Below are positions 13,054-22,446 of a DNA stretch of 64,000 nucleotides, piece after piece. Origin of the DNA: an uncultured Fibrobacter sp. Lineage in GTDB: Bacteria; Fibrobacterota; Fibrobacteria; Fibrobacterales; Fibrobacteraceae. Made by a program: the position numbers and the translations under genes. The notes beneath the pieces were generated by a model. That model ran no database searches and was not told the origin of the DNA. It worked only from the letters and a program-made list of their open reading frames with translations. Location: NCBI GenBank assembly GCA_934699585.1, contig CAKUWY010000002.1, positions 124,001 to 188,000 of the forward strand, given 5' to 3'. Every line of letters starts with the position of its first letter. The first letter of the stretch is position 1.

Positions 13054-15536
13054 CGGATGCGGACCTGCCGGACCTCGCCATTAACTCGTACCACGTAATT
13101 CCCAGGAACAAGACCGGTCACCCTAAACCCGGTAGAACCGGCGACACCTTTCCGAACCAAGCGTCCCTGCATATCCATCACGGACACGATGGCGCCAGAT
13201 TTCACATTGGTAATTTCCAGTCCATGGTTTTGGACCACAATGCCGAAGCCGAAGCCCTCTACAAACGCAATTTCCTTTACAGAAGAAGGATCTTTTTTAT
13301 TTGTCGGATCTTCGACCCAGTAGGGGTAAAGAGTCAAGGCTCGATTTTCCTTGTAGGAGGCGGCCAATTCATAAATCTTGGGGCCTCCATTTTTATCCGA
13401 CCACCCATCCTGAAGGTATCCATCTCTAGTGTAAGAAGCGCCGCGCAAATTTACGGGAACATCGTACTGTTTCACATCTGACGGCACCACTTCCGCCCCA
13501 TAAGAACCAGCCATATAGACAATGGCAAACGTCTTCACGGACCATTTGGCAAACAGCGCCTTATCCCCCGTAGTTCCCTTAGTAATCTGGGCTGCAGGCT
13601 TGGTGAACTCTTTGTCATAATACCAACCCTCAAAAGTATAGCCCGTACGGGAGGGTTTCTTCAGCACAATAGTCGCTGACTCTATGGTGTAGGATTCCGG
13701 ATTATCCTTGTTGTTCTTGGCTCCATCGCCCAGCTCATAGGTAATCTTGTAAGTTTCGGGAGTCCACTTGGCATAGAGAGTAACGCTTTCTGATATCTCT
13801 GTGTCAAAATTGAATTTCTTGGATTCGGAGCAGTCCTTATCCCCGTACCAATCCCCAAACGTATAGCCTTCGGCTACCGGATTGGTGGGCTTGCTGACCT
13901 TACTGCCCTCTTGCACATAGGCGACCGTGGTTCCGAAACTCTTCTGCGTGTTGAATACCACGGTGAATGTTACCTGCTTGGTCCAGACAGCATAGAAAGT
14001 CGTTGTCGCCGTCGCTTTACCCAAGTCTTCTTGCTCGGTAGCATCGTCAGTTTTCGCCCAACCAGCAAAGTAGAAAGTCTCGTCACCAGAACCGTATGTA
14101 GTCGGCAACTCCAGCCCCGCAACATCGATAGCTTCACCTTCGGCTACCGTCTTGGTTACGGTAGTCGGGGCTCCCTCTCCAGGGAATGTTCCGCCATTGG
14201 CATTGAATGTTATCGTGAACATGGTTTTCCAGTAGGCGTAAACCTTCGTGGCAGACACCACACTACCCAAATCCGCATCCGGTTTCTTGGCATCAGGTGT
14301 CAAAGCCCAGCCACCAAAGACAGTGTCTCCACGGGTCGGTGTTGAAATTTCATCGGCAGTAATAAGTTCTCCTGCCTTAAGGGACTTGGTAAACTTGGCA
14401 TCTTTTGCATATTCGCCTCCATTGGCATCAAAGACCACCTCGTAGACGATATTCCCGTTGTCATCCAAAGTTACCCCATTGAGGGAAATGTGAGCCTGGC
14501 CAACACTCCAAACCCCTGTCCCAGAGCAGGCGTCTGTCCATTGCCCCTTATTCAGGTCACACGAAACCTTGGCGGTATTGATATTCTTTACACCGTTAAT
14601 CTTGCCATCTACTGTCAAGGTGTCATTTATTTTCCCTAGTCCTTTTTCAATGACATCTGTATCATAATAGACTCTAGAAACCGTCAGGTTTCCCTCTTCG
14701 TAAAAACCAACAATACCACCGGCAATCCCGTTTCCGCTATTAATGATGATACTTCCGTCGTATGCGCAGGACTCAAAGGAGACAGTTCCCGATTTGCGCA
14801 CAAGGCCAGTCAACCCGCCTACATAGGATTCATCGCCGCTAACTCGAATATCAACTGTACTCAGGCCATTCTCAATTTTTCCGGACCAGGTATTGCCTAC
14901 AAGTCCACCGATACTGTTTCCCTTGCCGCTGGTAAGGATACTTCCAGACGCAAAGCAACTTTCAACAGTGCCTCCTCTTTGAAAGCCCACAAAAGGACCG
15001 ACCGAAACCGGGTTTTCTTCTCCACCAGATTCACCCCTGTTGGTCGAGGCCATGATATTCACATTCTCAAGATTCAGATTCTTGACAACACCGTTCCCAG
15101 AAAGGACGCCTACAAGCCCTACATTCTGCGCATTGCATTGCGGCTTGTTCTGGGGACAAAATTCGCTGGGAATTTTTCCCAGTTCTTCAGAGTTAATGTA
15201 CAAGTTGGAAATGGTAAAACCGTTACCGTCGAAAACTCCACCAAAAGTTATGTCTCCAGAACCGGCTGCAATGGGCATAAACAGCTTGCCGCCCATGTCC
15301 AGCGAAGCCATCAACTTGGCATTTATTGTAGAATTCCCCTTCATCTGGTTCACGGAATCCCTGAACCAGGCCAGGTTCGCCTCGTTCTCGATGAGGTAAT
15401 ATTCCTTCTTATCTATGGTATCTTTTTTTGGTTCAGACTTGGATTTTCCATCCCAGGCTGCAAAGGACTGACCCACCCCTGCAATCAAGAAAAACAGGGC
15501 CAGGGTTTTCACTATCGGGCAAGAGGCTCTTCTCAT
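13050..15536 (-). CDS. Secreted InlB-repeat protein with T9SS-like C-terminal tail
   Basis: An 828-residue exported protein. After a signal peptide (about 1-26, ending SFA) comes a region like GLUG-motif proteins (about 35-330). Four or more InlB B-type repeats (Listeria-Bacteroides repeat) follow, each with FDANGG-like starts and GYTFEGWYYD / LYAKW ends. The C-terminal 75 residues (SVMDMQGRLVRKGV ... VPGNYVVRVNGEVRQVRIR) resemble type IX secretion targeting tails, also present on the two cellulases here. It is probably a cell-surface adhesin or binding protein; ligand unknown. GGGAG stands 6 nt before the ATG. Confidence 0.82.
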   Translation of the reverse strand: MRRASCPIVKTLALFFLIAGVGQSFAAWDGKSKSEPKKDTIDKKEYYLIENEANLAWFRDSVNQMKGNSTINAKLMASLDMGGKLFMPIAAGSGDITFGGVFDGNGFTISNLYINSEELGKIPSEFCPQNKPQCNAQNVGLVGVLSGNGVVKNLNLENVNIMASTNRGESGGEENPVSVGPFVGFQRGGTVESCFASGSILTSGKGNSIGGLVGNTWSGKIENGLSTVDIRVSGDESYVGGLTGLVRKSGTVSFESCAYDGSIIINSGNGIAGGIVGFYEEGNLTVSRVYYDTDVIEKGLGKINDTLTVDGKINGVKNINTAKVSCDLNKGQWTDACSGTGVWSVGQAHISLNGVTLDDNGNIVYEVVFDANGGEYAKDAKFTKSLKAGELITADEISTPTRGDTVFGGWALTPDAKKPDADLGSVVSATKVYAYWKTMFTITFNANGGTFPGEGAPTTVTKTVAEGEAIDVAGLELPTTYGSGDETFYFAGWAKTDDATEQEDLGKATATTTFYAVWTKQVTFTVVFNTQKSFGTTVAYVQEGSKVSKPTNPVAEGYTFGDWYGDKDCSESKKFNFDTEISESVTLYAKWTPETYKITYELGDGAKNNKDNPESYTIESATIVLKKPSRTGYTFEGWYYDKEFTKPAAQITKGTTGDKALFAKWSVKTFAIVYMAGSYGAEVVPSDVKQYDVPVNLRGASYTRDGYLQDGWSDKNGGPKIYELAASYKENRALTLYPYWVEDPTNKKDPSSVKEIAFVEGFGFGIVVQNHGLEITNVKSGAIVSVMDMQGRLVRKGVAGSTGFRVTGLVPGNYVVRVNGEVRQVRIR

Positions 15537-15601
15537 GGACGTCTCCCTTATTTTATTTAGCTTGAAAATAAATAAAAAAAAGGCAAATAATCCAAAAAAA
15601 T

Positions 15602-15639
15602 GGACAATAGGAAAAAAATATGCCTATTGTCCCATTTTT
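15602..15639. terminator. Terminator downstream of the DEAD-box helicase gene
   Basis: GGACAATAGG pairs with CCTATTGTCC around an A-rich loop. T/A runs on both sides make it bidirectional; it stands at the end of the minus-strand helicase gene. Confidence 0.75.
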
Positions 15640-15660
15640 TAAATGTCAGGTTGCGCTATT

Positions 15661-17079
15661 CTAATTTGGAGTATTGCCCGACGCCCGCATACGGCGGCGG
15701 GCCCTTGATCCGGGGCGGTTGCGGCGGTGCCTGCCCTTACGGGGGGTGTCGCCATTCTGTTGCGGGCGCGAACCGTCGCGACCTTCGGGACCATTCTTGT
15801 TTTGCCGTTGGCCGGAACCGTCGCGACCTTCGGTACAGTTCTTGCCTTGTGGACGTTTGGAATGGTGAAGCTGGTTAGAACAACCCCTACCACGGGCGTT
15901 GCGCATCTCGCTTTCGGGAGTCTCCTTCTGCGGAGGCGGCAACTTCTCGAATATGGCCTTGTCTCCTTCGGGAATCTTTATTTTGGTGAGCTTCTCGATA
16001 GCACGCAGGTCCTGCTCCTCATCGGGAGCGCAGAAGGAGATGGCAATACCGTCCTTGCCCGCGCGGGCGGTGCGGCCTATGCGGTGCACGAAGGTCTCGG
16101 GAACGTCGGGCAGGTCGTAGTTGAACACGTGACTCACATCGTCCACGTCGATACCGCGGGCGGCAATATCGGTAGCCACCAGCACCCGGATTTTTTCGTC
16201 CTTGAAATTCTTAAGGGCCTCCTGCCTGCGGGTCTGGCTCTTGTTTCCGTGAATGGCGGCACACTTGACTCCCGCCTTTTCCAGCACCCGGACAATCTTG
16301 TCGGCGCCGTGCTTGGTGCGGCTAAAGACCAGCACCTTCTTCATTTCGGGATGTTCCAGCAACAGCTCCTTTAGGAGCGCCCCCTTGCGGCGCTTGTCAA
16401 TACGGTACAGTTCCTGACGGATGCGTTCGATGGGCGTACTCTGGGGCGCGACCTCCACACGGACCGGATTCGGCCGGAGGATGGTAGCGGCAAGCTTGGT
16501 GATGTCGTCGGGCATGGTGGCGCTGAAGAACAGGTTCTGGCGCTTTTGCGGCAGGAGCGCCACCACCTTACGGATATCGTGGATGAATCCCATGTCCAAC
16601 ATGCGGTCGGCCTCGTCCAGCACAAAGAATTCCAGGGCCTTCAGGGAAACCGCCTTCTGGCCGATAAGATCCAGCAAGCGGCCCGGTGTTGCCACAAGCA
16701 CATCTACGCCCCGGACCAGGCAGTTCTTCTGGGAGGCGTCCCCGACGCCGCCAAAGATGCAGGTGCTGGAAATAGCCGTAAACTGGGCGTACTGCTTGAA
16801 ACACTCCTCCACCTGGATAGCAAGTTCCCGAGTAGGAAGCAGGATCAGGGCCCGGCAGGTCTTGGGTGCACGGAACTTTCCGGAATCCAGAAGCAACTGC
16901 AAAATCGGCAGGGCGAAAGCCGCCGTCTTGCCTGTGCCCGTCTGGGCGATTCCCAGCAGGTCCTTGCCTTCGAGCAGGCTCGGGATGGACTGTTCCTGAA
17001 TGGGGGTGGGCGTCTCGTAACCTACGGCACGGATGGCGCGCTGCAAGGGGTTTGCCAGAGGGAGTTCAGAAAAAAGCAT
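15661..17079 (-). CDS. DEAD-box RNA helicase, RhlE-like
   Basis: A 472-residue ATP-dependent RNA helicase for rRNA maturation, mRNA decay or cold adaptation. Motifs in order: Q motif (PTPIQEQSIP), Walker A (AQTGTGKT, K51), VLDEADRMLDMGF, FSATMPDD, and HRIGRTARAGKDG. The last 80 residues are a basic, repetitive tail with EGRDGS units, typical of RhlE-type RNA-binding extensions. TAAATTTG lies 5 nt before the ATG. It is the only gene in its transcription unit. Confidence 0.92.
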   Translation of the reverse strand: MLFSELPLANPLQRAIRAVGYETPTPIQEQSIPSLLEGKDLLGIAQTGTGKTAAFALPILQLLLDSGKFRAPKTCRALILLPTRELAIQVEECFKQYAQFTAISSTCIFGGVGDASQKNCLVRGVDVLVATPGRLLDLIGQKAVSLKALEFFVLDEADRMLDMGFIHDIRKVVALLPQKRQNLFFSATMPDDITKLAATILRPNPVRVEVAPQSTPIERIRQELYRIDKRRKGALLKELLLEHPEMKKVLVFSRTKHGADKIVRVLEKAGVKCAAIHGNKSQTRRQEALKNFKDEKIRVLVATDIAARGIDVDDVSHVFNYDLPDVPETFVHRIGRTARAGKDGIAISFCAPDEEQDLRAIEKLTKIKIPEGDKAIFEKLPPPQKETPESEMRNARGRGCSNQLHHSKRPQGKNCTEGRDGSGQRQNKNGPEGRDGSRPQQNGDTPRKGRHRRNRPGSRARRRMRASGNTPN

Positions 17080-17084
17080 GGGGC

Positions 17085-17092
17085 CAAATTTA
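17085..17092 (-). promoter_or_regulatory. -7 box of the DEAD-box helicase gene
   Basis: TAAATTTG on the minus strand, exact match, 5 nt before the ATG. Confidence 0.6.
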
Positions 17093-17165
17093 GAAAAATG
17101 TCGTAATTTGAACTTTTTGAATCATTTTATATTATTTTTATTTGGAAACATTAGGAGAAGGGATT

Positions 17166-17756
17166 ATGAAAAATTGCAAAAACGCAATCGTCTTGTCGGT
17201 GATGACGGCCATCGCCTTGTTGCTTACGGCCTGTTCTACGCCGACAGTTTCTAGAAGCGCCGAAGACGACATCCCTGATGAAATTCTTTATAGATTAATC
17301 GCCTATACGATATACTCGTTTGAACAAGAAACGTTTAATCAAAATTTTGCCGGAAAAAAACCTAGTGATTTTGGCGAAAACAATTCTGGTAACATCGACG
17401 TCAAATTAGAAGGAGCATACGGGGGTTCCGTCAGGGCAACGGGCTCCCTCAGCGTTGCTGGAGATGTTGGCCTAACAATAGAAGATTTGACTTACACGTT
17501 AGACAATGTCAAGCAGATAGCCTCAACTACCGACAAGTACATTTGCAATGCCACGTTAAACGGAACTCTAAGAGTAAAAGGATCATTTAACCAAACCTTC
17601 TCATCATTGTCGATTTCATCACCGGATTTAAGTATGAAGGGTTCCGCGACTTACGAACCCTCCGTGCGTGAATTTAACGAAACTGGCAGTGTAAACCTTA
17701 CTTTCAAAGACGGAAAAATCACCGGAGAGGTTTTCGGCCATACCGTCACGTGGTAG
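17166..17756 (+). CDS. Hypothetical lipoprotein
   Basis: A 196-residue protein whose signal peptide ends in the lipobox LLTAC, so it is probably anchored to a membrane in the envelope. The mature part is rich in Ser, Thr and Gly with alternating hydrophobic residues, suggesting a beta-rich fold. I do not recognise the family. The start at 17166 is chosen because AGGAGAAGGG precedes it; an in-frame ATG at 17142 lacks a signal-peptide-like N-terminus. The gene is somewhat more AT-rich than its neighbours. It converges with glk, 11 nt apart, with no obvious terminator. Confidence 0.75.
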   Translation: MKNCKNAIVLSVMTAIALLLTACSTPTVSRSAEDDIPDEILYRLIAYTIYSFEQETFNQNFAGKKPSDFGENNSGNIDVKLEGAYGGSVRATGSLSVAGDVGLTIEDLTYTLDNVKQIASTTDKYICNATLNGTLRVKGSFNQTFSSLSISSPDLSMKGSATYEPSVREFNETGSVNLTFKDGKITGEVFGHTVTW

Positions 17757-17767
17757 AACGGTAAGAT

Positions 17768-18835
17768 TTACTTCTGCAAGTTCAGGCTTGCGTTGGCCGC
17801 ACCGTACAGGCTAATGCTGTAGTCCTTGATGATGTACACCGGAATCTTGTTCAAAAGCGGACGGATGTTCGGGTTGTAGTTCTTCTCGAAATACTTCATG
17901 AACAGGTTGTCGCGCTCGAGCCAGCGCAGGTCCTTCTGCACCGTACCGCCGGCCAAGTAGAAACCGCCGAGAGGCAAGAACAGGGTCGCTGCATCGCTTG
18001 CAAAGCGAGCCAGCATCTTCACGAACAGGCGCATCATCTCGGCGGCCACCGGGTCGGTATCGCTTGCGCGGCTGATGTACTTCGGGCGATCGTTGGGTTC
18101 GGTTTCCTCAATCTTCTTGAAGGCATCGTTATCGGGAACGCCGCGGGTCTCCTTCCACCATTCGTACATATTGCGGAGTCCCATGCCCGATACCAGCGGT
18201 TCCACGCCGGGTACGGTCCCAATCTTCTTTTCCATGTAGTCGTGGAATTCTTGGGAATCCTTGTCGAACGGGGCGAAGGTGGAGTGTCCTCCCTCCGAAG
18301 AAGCGGGGATGTATTTTTCACCATCGAAGGCAAGGAAGCCCACACCCATGCCGGTACCCGGACCGATGACTGCCTTGGTGGCCTTCTGGGGGGCTGGCTG
18401 GCTGCCGTCGGTATGAGTAAGCTTGAAAATCTGTTTGGGGTCATCCACGTCCAGCGTCGGGATACCGTAGCTAATGGCCATAAAATCGTTGATGACAAGG
18501 GTCGGGATGCCGGTCGCCGCGGTGAGGGCGTCACCATCTACGCTCCAGGGCAGGTTGGTCATCACACACTTGTTGGCGGCCACTGGGCCCGCGGCGCTGA
18601 TGCACACGTGGCTGGGCTTCAGGTCGGCACGGCTTTCCGCGGCAAGCTTGAGCGTCTCGCGGATAGGAACGTCCAGACCATCAATGTCCTTAGAGGGGCA
18701 AACCGTTTCGAGAATCAGCGTAAACTTGCCATCCTTGTAGCCTACGAGGCCAAGGTTCGTGTTGGTGCCGCCAATATCGCCTGCCAAAACCAGGCGGTCA
18801 AACTTTGCATCGGGATTAAGCCATTTGATTTCCAT
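17768..18835 (-). CDS. glk: Glucokinase
   Basis: A 355-residue glucokinase of the bacterial Glk family (ROK-unrelated, PF02685-like) that phosphorylates glucose with ATP. Motifs: phosphate-binding AGDIGGTNTNLG (about 18-29), ISAAGPVA, catalytic Asp in VINDFMAISYG, IGPGTGMGVGFLAF and SSEGGHSTFAP. It sits near the cellulase genes, consistent with entry of glucose from cellulose breakdown into glycolysis. CTGGAG precedes the ATG, and the TATATTCC box is 23 nt upstream. Confidence 0.93.
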   Translation of the reverse strand: MEIKWLNPDAKFDRLVLAGDIGGTNTNLGLVGYKDGKFTLILETVCPSKDIDGLDVPIRETLKLAAESRADLKPSHVCISAAGPVAANKCVMTNLPWSVDGDALTAATGIPTLVINDFMAISYGIPTLDVDDPKQIFKLTHTDGSQPAPQKATKAVIGPGTGMGVGFLAFDGEKYIPASSEGGHSTFAPFDKDSQEFHDYMEKKIGTVPGVEPLVSGMGLRNMYEWWKETRGVPDNDAFKKIEETEPNDRPKYISRASDTDPVAAEMMRLFVKMLARFASDAATLFLPLGGFYLAGGTVQKDLRWLERDNLFMKYFEKNYNPNIRPLLNKIPVYIIKDYSISLYGAANASLNLQK

Positions 18836-18858
18836 AAAAAACTCCAGGTTATACGCTT

Positions 18859-18866
18859 GGAATATA
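18859..18866 (-). promoter_or_regulatory. -7 box of glk
   Basis: TATATTCC on the minus strand, 23 nt before the ATG, leaving room for a Shine-Dalgarno sequence. Confidence 0.5.
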
Positions 18867-18943
18867 GTAATTCAGAGGTTAGAGAAAAATATCATGGCTT
18901 CGCCATTCGTTCCAGACGCACGAAGTGCGTGATTCTTGTTCAC

Positions 18944-19004
18944 TAAATCCTAATCTCTAGTCTCTAGCCCCTCCCTTGTATTCTAGCTCCTAGTCTCTTA
19001 TTTC
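18944..19004 (+). repeat. Heptamer tract upstream of the DMT transporter gene
   Basis: Units TAAATCC, TAATCTC, TAGTCTC, TAGCCCC, then TAGCTCC, TAGTCTC, TTATTTC. It runs directly into the TACATTTC promoter box. A small hairpin (ACGCAC-GAA-GTGCGT) stands about 15 bp before it. Confidence 0.8.
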
Positions 19005-19012
19005 TACATTTC
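19005..19012 (+). promoter_or_regulatory. -7 box of the DMT transporter gene
   Basis: TACATTTC, 5 nt before the ATG at 19018. Confidence 0.5.
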
Positions 19013-19017
19013 TCGCG

Positions 19018-19911
19018 ATGAAAAACAGCACCGCCATCTGGCACATATTGGCCGTTGCCACCGTAATCTTCTGGGGCACGAGCTTTGTGAGTACCAAGGT
19101 CCTGCTGACCCACGGTTTTTCGGCGGTACAGGTGTTCTTTATCCGGTTCGTGTTCACCTACCTGCTGTTGCTGGCCATAAACCACAAGAAAATCCTGGCG
19201 CAAAACTTCAAGGACGAGTTTTTGCTGTTCATCAGCGGCATCACCGGCGGTACGCTGTACTTTTGGGCTGAAAACACGGCCCTCACCCTGTCGCCTTCTT
19301 CTAATGTTTCCCTCATCGTCTGTACCAACCCGCTGCTCATCATGATTTTTGGCGGGCTCCTGTTCAAAAGCGAGCGGCTCAAGTCCAGACAAATCCTGGG
19401 TTCCCTGTTGACTTTCGTAGGGATGGTGCTGGTGGTCCTCAACGGCAAGTTCATATTGAAACTTTCGCCCCTGGGAGATTTCCTCGCCTTTGCGGCAGCC
19501 ATCCTCTGGACCATCTACTCCCTGAGCCTCAAGCCCTTCAAGGCGCGGTACAGCACCCTGTTCATCACCCGGAAAATTTTCTTCTACAGCATTGTCAGTT
19601 CCATCCCCCTCATGGCTGCAGAACACCTGCAAGGGCGTTCCATTCCCTGGGAAAACTTTGCCGAACCCGTGGTGGCGTTTAACTTCTTGTGCCTCGCCAT
19701 ATTCTCTTCGCTACTGGGCTATGTGGCATGGAACACCGTCCTAAAAAAACTGGGTACGGTCCTGGCCAGCAACTATGTCTACGCCCTGCCCCTGGTAACC
19801 ATCATCACCGCCATGATTGCCATCGGGGAACGCATCTCTCCTGTGGCCTGGGCAGGAGCCGCCACCATCGTTCTGGGCATGGCCATCGCAGAATACAAGG
19901 GCCGGCGATAA
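19018..19911 (+). CDS. EamA/DMT-family transporter
   Basis: A 297-residue membrane protein with about ten transmembrane helices arranged as two EamA repeats (about 10-145 and 155-292). Typical elements are WGTSFVSTKVLL near the N-terminus and SLLGYVAWNTVLKKLG and GAATIVLGMAIAEYK near the end. Such proteins export metabolites or amino acids; the substrate is unknown. No ribosome binding site fits in the 5 nt between promoter box and ATG. Confidence 0.88.
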   Translation: MKNSTAIWHILAVATVIFWGTSFVSTKVLLTHGFSAVQVFFIRFVFTYLLLLAINHKKILAQNFKDEFLLFISGITGGTLYFWAENTALTLSPSSNVSLIVCTNPLLIMIFGGLLFKSERLKSRQILGSLLTFVGMVLVVLNGKFILKLSPLGDFLAFAAAILWTIYSLSLKPFKARYSTLFITRKIFFYSIVSSIPLMAAEHLQGRSIPWENFAEPVVAFNFLCLAIFSSLLGYVAWNTVLKKLGTVLASNYVYALPLVTIITAMIAIGERISPVAWAGAATIVLGMAIAEYKGRR

Positions 19912-19942
19912 CTTACCCAATTCTTACGAACCTGCTTATTTT

Positions 19943-19955
19943 GGACAATATGTCC
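19943..19955. promoter_or_regulatory. Candidate operator upstream of the GH5 cellulase gene
   Basis: GGACA-ATA-TGTCC is a perfect 5-bp palindrome about 45 bp upstream of the GH5 promoter box; its position would suit a regulator site, but no regulator is known. Confidence 0.3.
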
Positions 19956-19999
19956 ACATTGTAAACAAAACTGGCCTACGGATTTTCGCCGGTTCAAGT

Positions 20000-20007
20000 T
20001 ATATTTA
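20000..20007 (+). promoter_or_regulatory. -7 box of the GH5 cellulase gene
   Basis: TATATTTA, 32 nt before the ATG at 20040; AAGGA stands just before the start codon. Confidence 0.55.
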
Positions 20008-20039
20008 CACTGGCATATTAACAAAAAAAAGGATTGAGT

Positions 20040-22259
20040 ATGAATATCTTGAAAATGACAGCCGCGTTTGGGTTGGCCATTGCGGCCAGCGGCTCCATGG
20101 CCCTCGCCGCCGATTTGCCCAAGGCCACCGAAATCTACCCCAAGATGGGAATTGGCTGGAATCTGGGCAACACCATGGAAGTTCCTAGTGATCCTACCGC
20201 CTGGGGTAATATTGTTCCAAACGCCGCTATTATCAAAGGTGTAAAAAATGCGGGTTTTTCAACCATCCGCATTCCCTGTGCCTGGGACAGCCACGCAACC
20301 AACGGAACTATCAGCAGTGATTGGCTCAGTACGGTAAAAGCCGTCGTCGATTTGGCTATCAACGAGGGAATGTACGTTATCTTGAACAGCCATTGGGACA
20401 ACGGCTGGCTCGAAGACAACGTCTTTAGCGGGAACCACCCGGACCGTAATGGTGATTCGACCTCCACGGATTCTTCCAAGGTACGTCAGTTGCAGGAAAA
20501 ATACTGGAAACAGATTGCCGACTATTTCAAAGACTATGACGAGCACCTGCTTTTCGCCAGCGCCAATGAACCAGGAGTCAACGACCCACGAGGTGGTAGC
20601 GCCGCCGATGGCTACACCGAAAACGGTCAGTATGCCTTTACAGACGAACGTATGACCATCTTAAAAAGGCTCCACGAAGCGTGTCTCCGCTCCGTTCGTG
20701 CCTCTGGCGGAAACAACGCCACAAGAACCGTCATCGTGCAGACTCCCCGCACCGAAATCGACAAGTATACCCAGCTTGCCGCCCAATACCCAACTGACCC
20801 CGCAGGTGAGGGATATACTATGGTAGAGGTCCATTTCTACCCGTACCAGTTCTCCTTCATGAATAGCGGAGATATGAACGGCGATGGTTGGACTATGTAT
20901 GAATTTTATTACTGGGAGGACATTACCACTGGTACCGATGCGAACCACACCTGTACAAGCGCAAAGAATAACGACGGTTCTAAAAACCACATTGACAAGC
21001 AATTCAAGAAACTCCAAACGGCCTTTGCCGACAAGGATATTCCTGTTGTAATTGGCGAAATGGGAGCCAACAAGCGTTACAGTTATGAGACCAAAGAAGG
21101 CTTTAACCTGAGCAAGCATCTCGACGCCGTTGCCGCGTGGTATGGCTATACCGTAGCTTCAGCCAAGACTCACGGCATAGTCCCCATCGTATGGGACACT
21201 GGCTATGAGGGAAGCAACGAGAAGGGCGACGACATGACGATTATCCGCCGTCAGTCAAAATACGGTTCTGACCTGGGCGCTGTTGTAGATGAGCTTACAT
21301 TGAATGCCATCAAGACCCAATACGCAGCAGCCGAGGCCTATACTCCTGCAGAAAAGCCCGTCATTTCTGCAAATGACAAGGCTCTCTGGGTGACAATCAC
21401 CTCCAAGACGGCCGCAGAAGCAGAAAATTCGACGGTGCGCATCAATCTTAGCGGAGCCGACTGGAGTAACTACACTGCCATTTCGTTCCAAATCCGCACC
21501 GAAGGAACCTTTGCTCCCTGCCCCGGCAACCAGTGGGGATGGGGCAGCTTCACACTGTTTACCATGAGCAGCGACGACTGGAATAACGCCTGGACACAGG
21601 TTCCTATAGGACAGGTCGCCGACTTCAGTGGATCACTCAACACGGTCAAAGTTGAATTTGGCGAAGGAGACAACCAACTTTCCTTTGCCGATCAAAAGAA
21701 CGTTAATGCCCTGGGTATCCTGGCCAACGGAACACAATTCAATGGAACCATGTACCTGAACAATATCCTGCTACACAAGGCAAACGGAACCGTCGATACG
21801 CTCCAGTCATTCGACAAGGCACTACCCGATGAACTTGGTGGCAATGCCAATGGCGTTCTCATTCAGGCCAATGCCGATGGAACAGGGCCTTCTACCATAA
21901 ACAGCAGCAATTCCGCTGCTCCCGCAAGCAGTAATTCCGCTGCTCCGGCAAGCAACAACAGTAGCAAGCCGAATAGCAACGGTTCCAACAACAGCGACGC
22001 CATTGCAGCACTCGCCATCGCCCAAAGCGTCCACTTCACCGTCGAACGCGGGGCCATTACGGCCACGTTCAACGCCCTTACCGCAGGCCGCACGACTGTC
22101 TCGCTCATGAACAGCCTGGGCCAGGTAATTGCAAGCAAGAATGTGAACGCCACCCGCGGCGCCAACAGCGTTTCCTTGGAAACAAGCTATCAGGGTACCG
22201 CCTTCCTGGTCATCCGTCAGGGCAGCCAGAAGCTGGTCAAGACGGTACGACTGAAGTAA
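20040..22259 (+). CDS. GH5 endoglucanase (cellulase) with T9SS-like tail
   Basis: A 739-residue secreted cellulase. A signal peptide (about 1-24, ending ALAA) precedes a GH5 catalytic domain (about 27-400). It starts with MGIGWNLGNTME, as in subfamily 4-like enzymes. The acid/base Glu177 is in FASANEP and the nucleophile Glu340 in VVIGEMG; HFYPYQF and PIVWDTG are also present. A carbohydrate-binding-like beta domain follows (about 430-600), then an Asn/Ser/Ala-rich linker with repeated NSAAPAS, and a C-terminal tail (SLMNSLGQVIASKNV ... LVKTVRLK) like type IX secretion targeting domains. It cuts internal beta-1,4 bonds in cellulose. A strong terminator follows. Confidence 0.92.
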   Translation: MNILKMTAAFGLAIAASGSMALAADLPKATEIYPKMGIGWNLGNTMEVPSDPTAWGNIVPNAAIIKGVKNAGFSTIRIPCAWDSHATNGTISSDWLSTVKAVVDLAINEGMYVILNSHWDNGWLEDNVFSGNHPDRNGDSTSTDSSKVRQLQEKYWKQIADYFKDYDEHLLFASANEPGVNDPRGGSAADGYTENGQYAFTDERMTILKRLHEACLRSVRASGGNNATRTVIVQTPRTEIDKYTQLAAQYPTDPAGEGYTMVEVHFYPYQFSFMNSGDMNGDGWTMYEFYYWEDITTGTDANHTCTSAKNNDGSKNHIDKQFKKLQTAFADKDIPVVIGEMGANKRYSYETKEGFNLSKHLDAVAAWYGYTVASAKTHGIVPIVWDTGYEGSNEKGDDMTIIRRQSKYGSDLGAVVDELTLNAIKTQYAAAEAYTPAEKPVISANDKALWVTITSKTAAEAENSTVRINLSGADWSNYTAISFQIRTEGTFAPCPGNQWGWGSFTLFTMSSDDWNNAWTQVPIGQVADFSGSLNTVKVEFGEGDNQLSFADQKNVNALGILANGTQFNGTMYLNNILLHKANGTVDTLQSFDKALPDELGGNANGVLIQANADGTGPSTINSSNSAAPASSNSAAPASNNSSKPNSNGSNNSDAIAALAIAQSVHFTVERGAITATFNALTAGRTTVSLMNSLGQVIASKNVNATRGANSVSLETSYQGTAFLVIRQGSQKLVKTVRLK

Positions 22260-22304
22260 AATAGGCTTGCAGTGAAATCACTGCAGTTCTCAGGATATAG
22301 GAAG

Positions 22305-22330
22305 TCCCCGACACTGTCGGGGATTTTTTT
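22305..22330 (+). terminator. Terminator of the GH5 cellulase gene
   Basis: TCCCCGACA pairs with TGTCGGGGA, followed by seven T. A second hairpin (22355-22376, GCCCCAGTT/AACTGGGGC) follows without a good T run. Confidence 0.9.
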
Positions 22331-22390
22331 GATTGCTCACGGAAGACGGCAACCGCCCCAGTTTAATAACTGGGGCTTTGTTGCTCATGG

Positions 22391-22413
22391 ATGCTCGATC
22401 TGGTCGAGCATGA
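22391..22413 (+). repeat. ATGAC-tailed hairpin between the two cellulase genes
   Basis: ATGCTCGA-TCTGG-TCGAGCAT followed by GAC; a member of the hairpin family with its own stem sequence. Confidence 0.6.
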
Positions 22414-22446
22414 CGAGGTGTATAAACCGACGGATGGTAAAGGGCT

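Noticed and set aside
22355..22376. GCCCCAGTT/AACTGGGGC hairpin as a second terminator
   Set aside because: It lacks a proper T run on either strand, and a strong terminator already lies upstream; its role is undecided.
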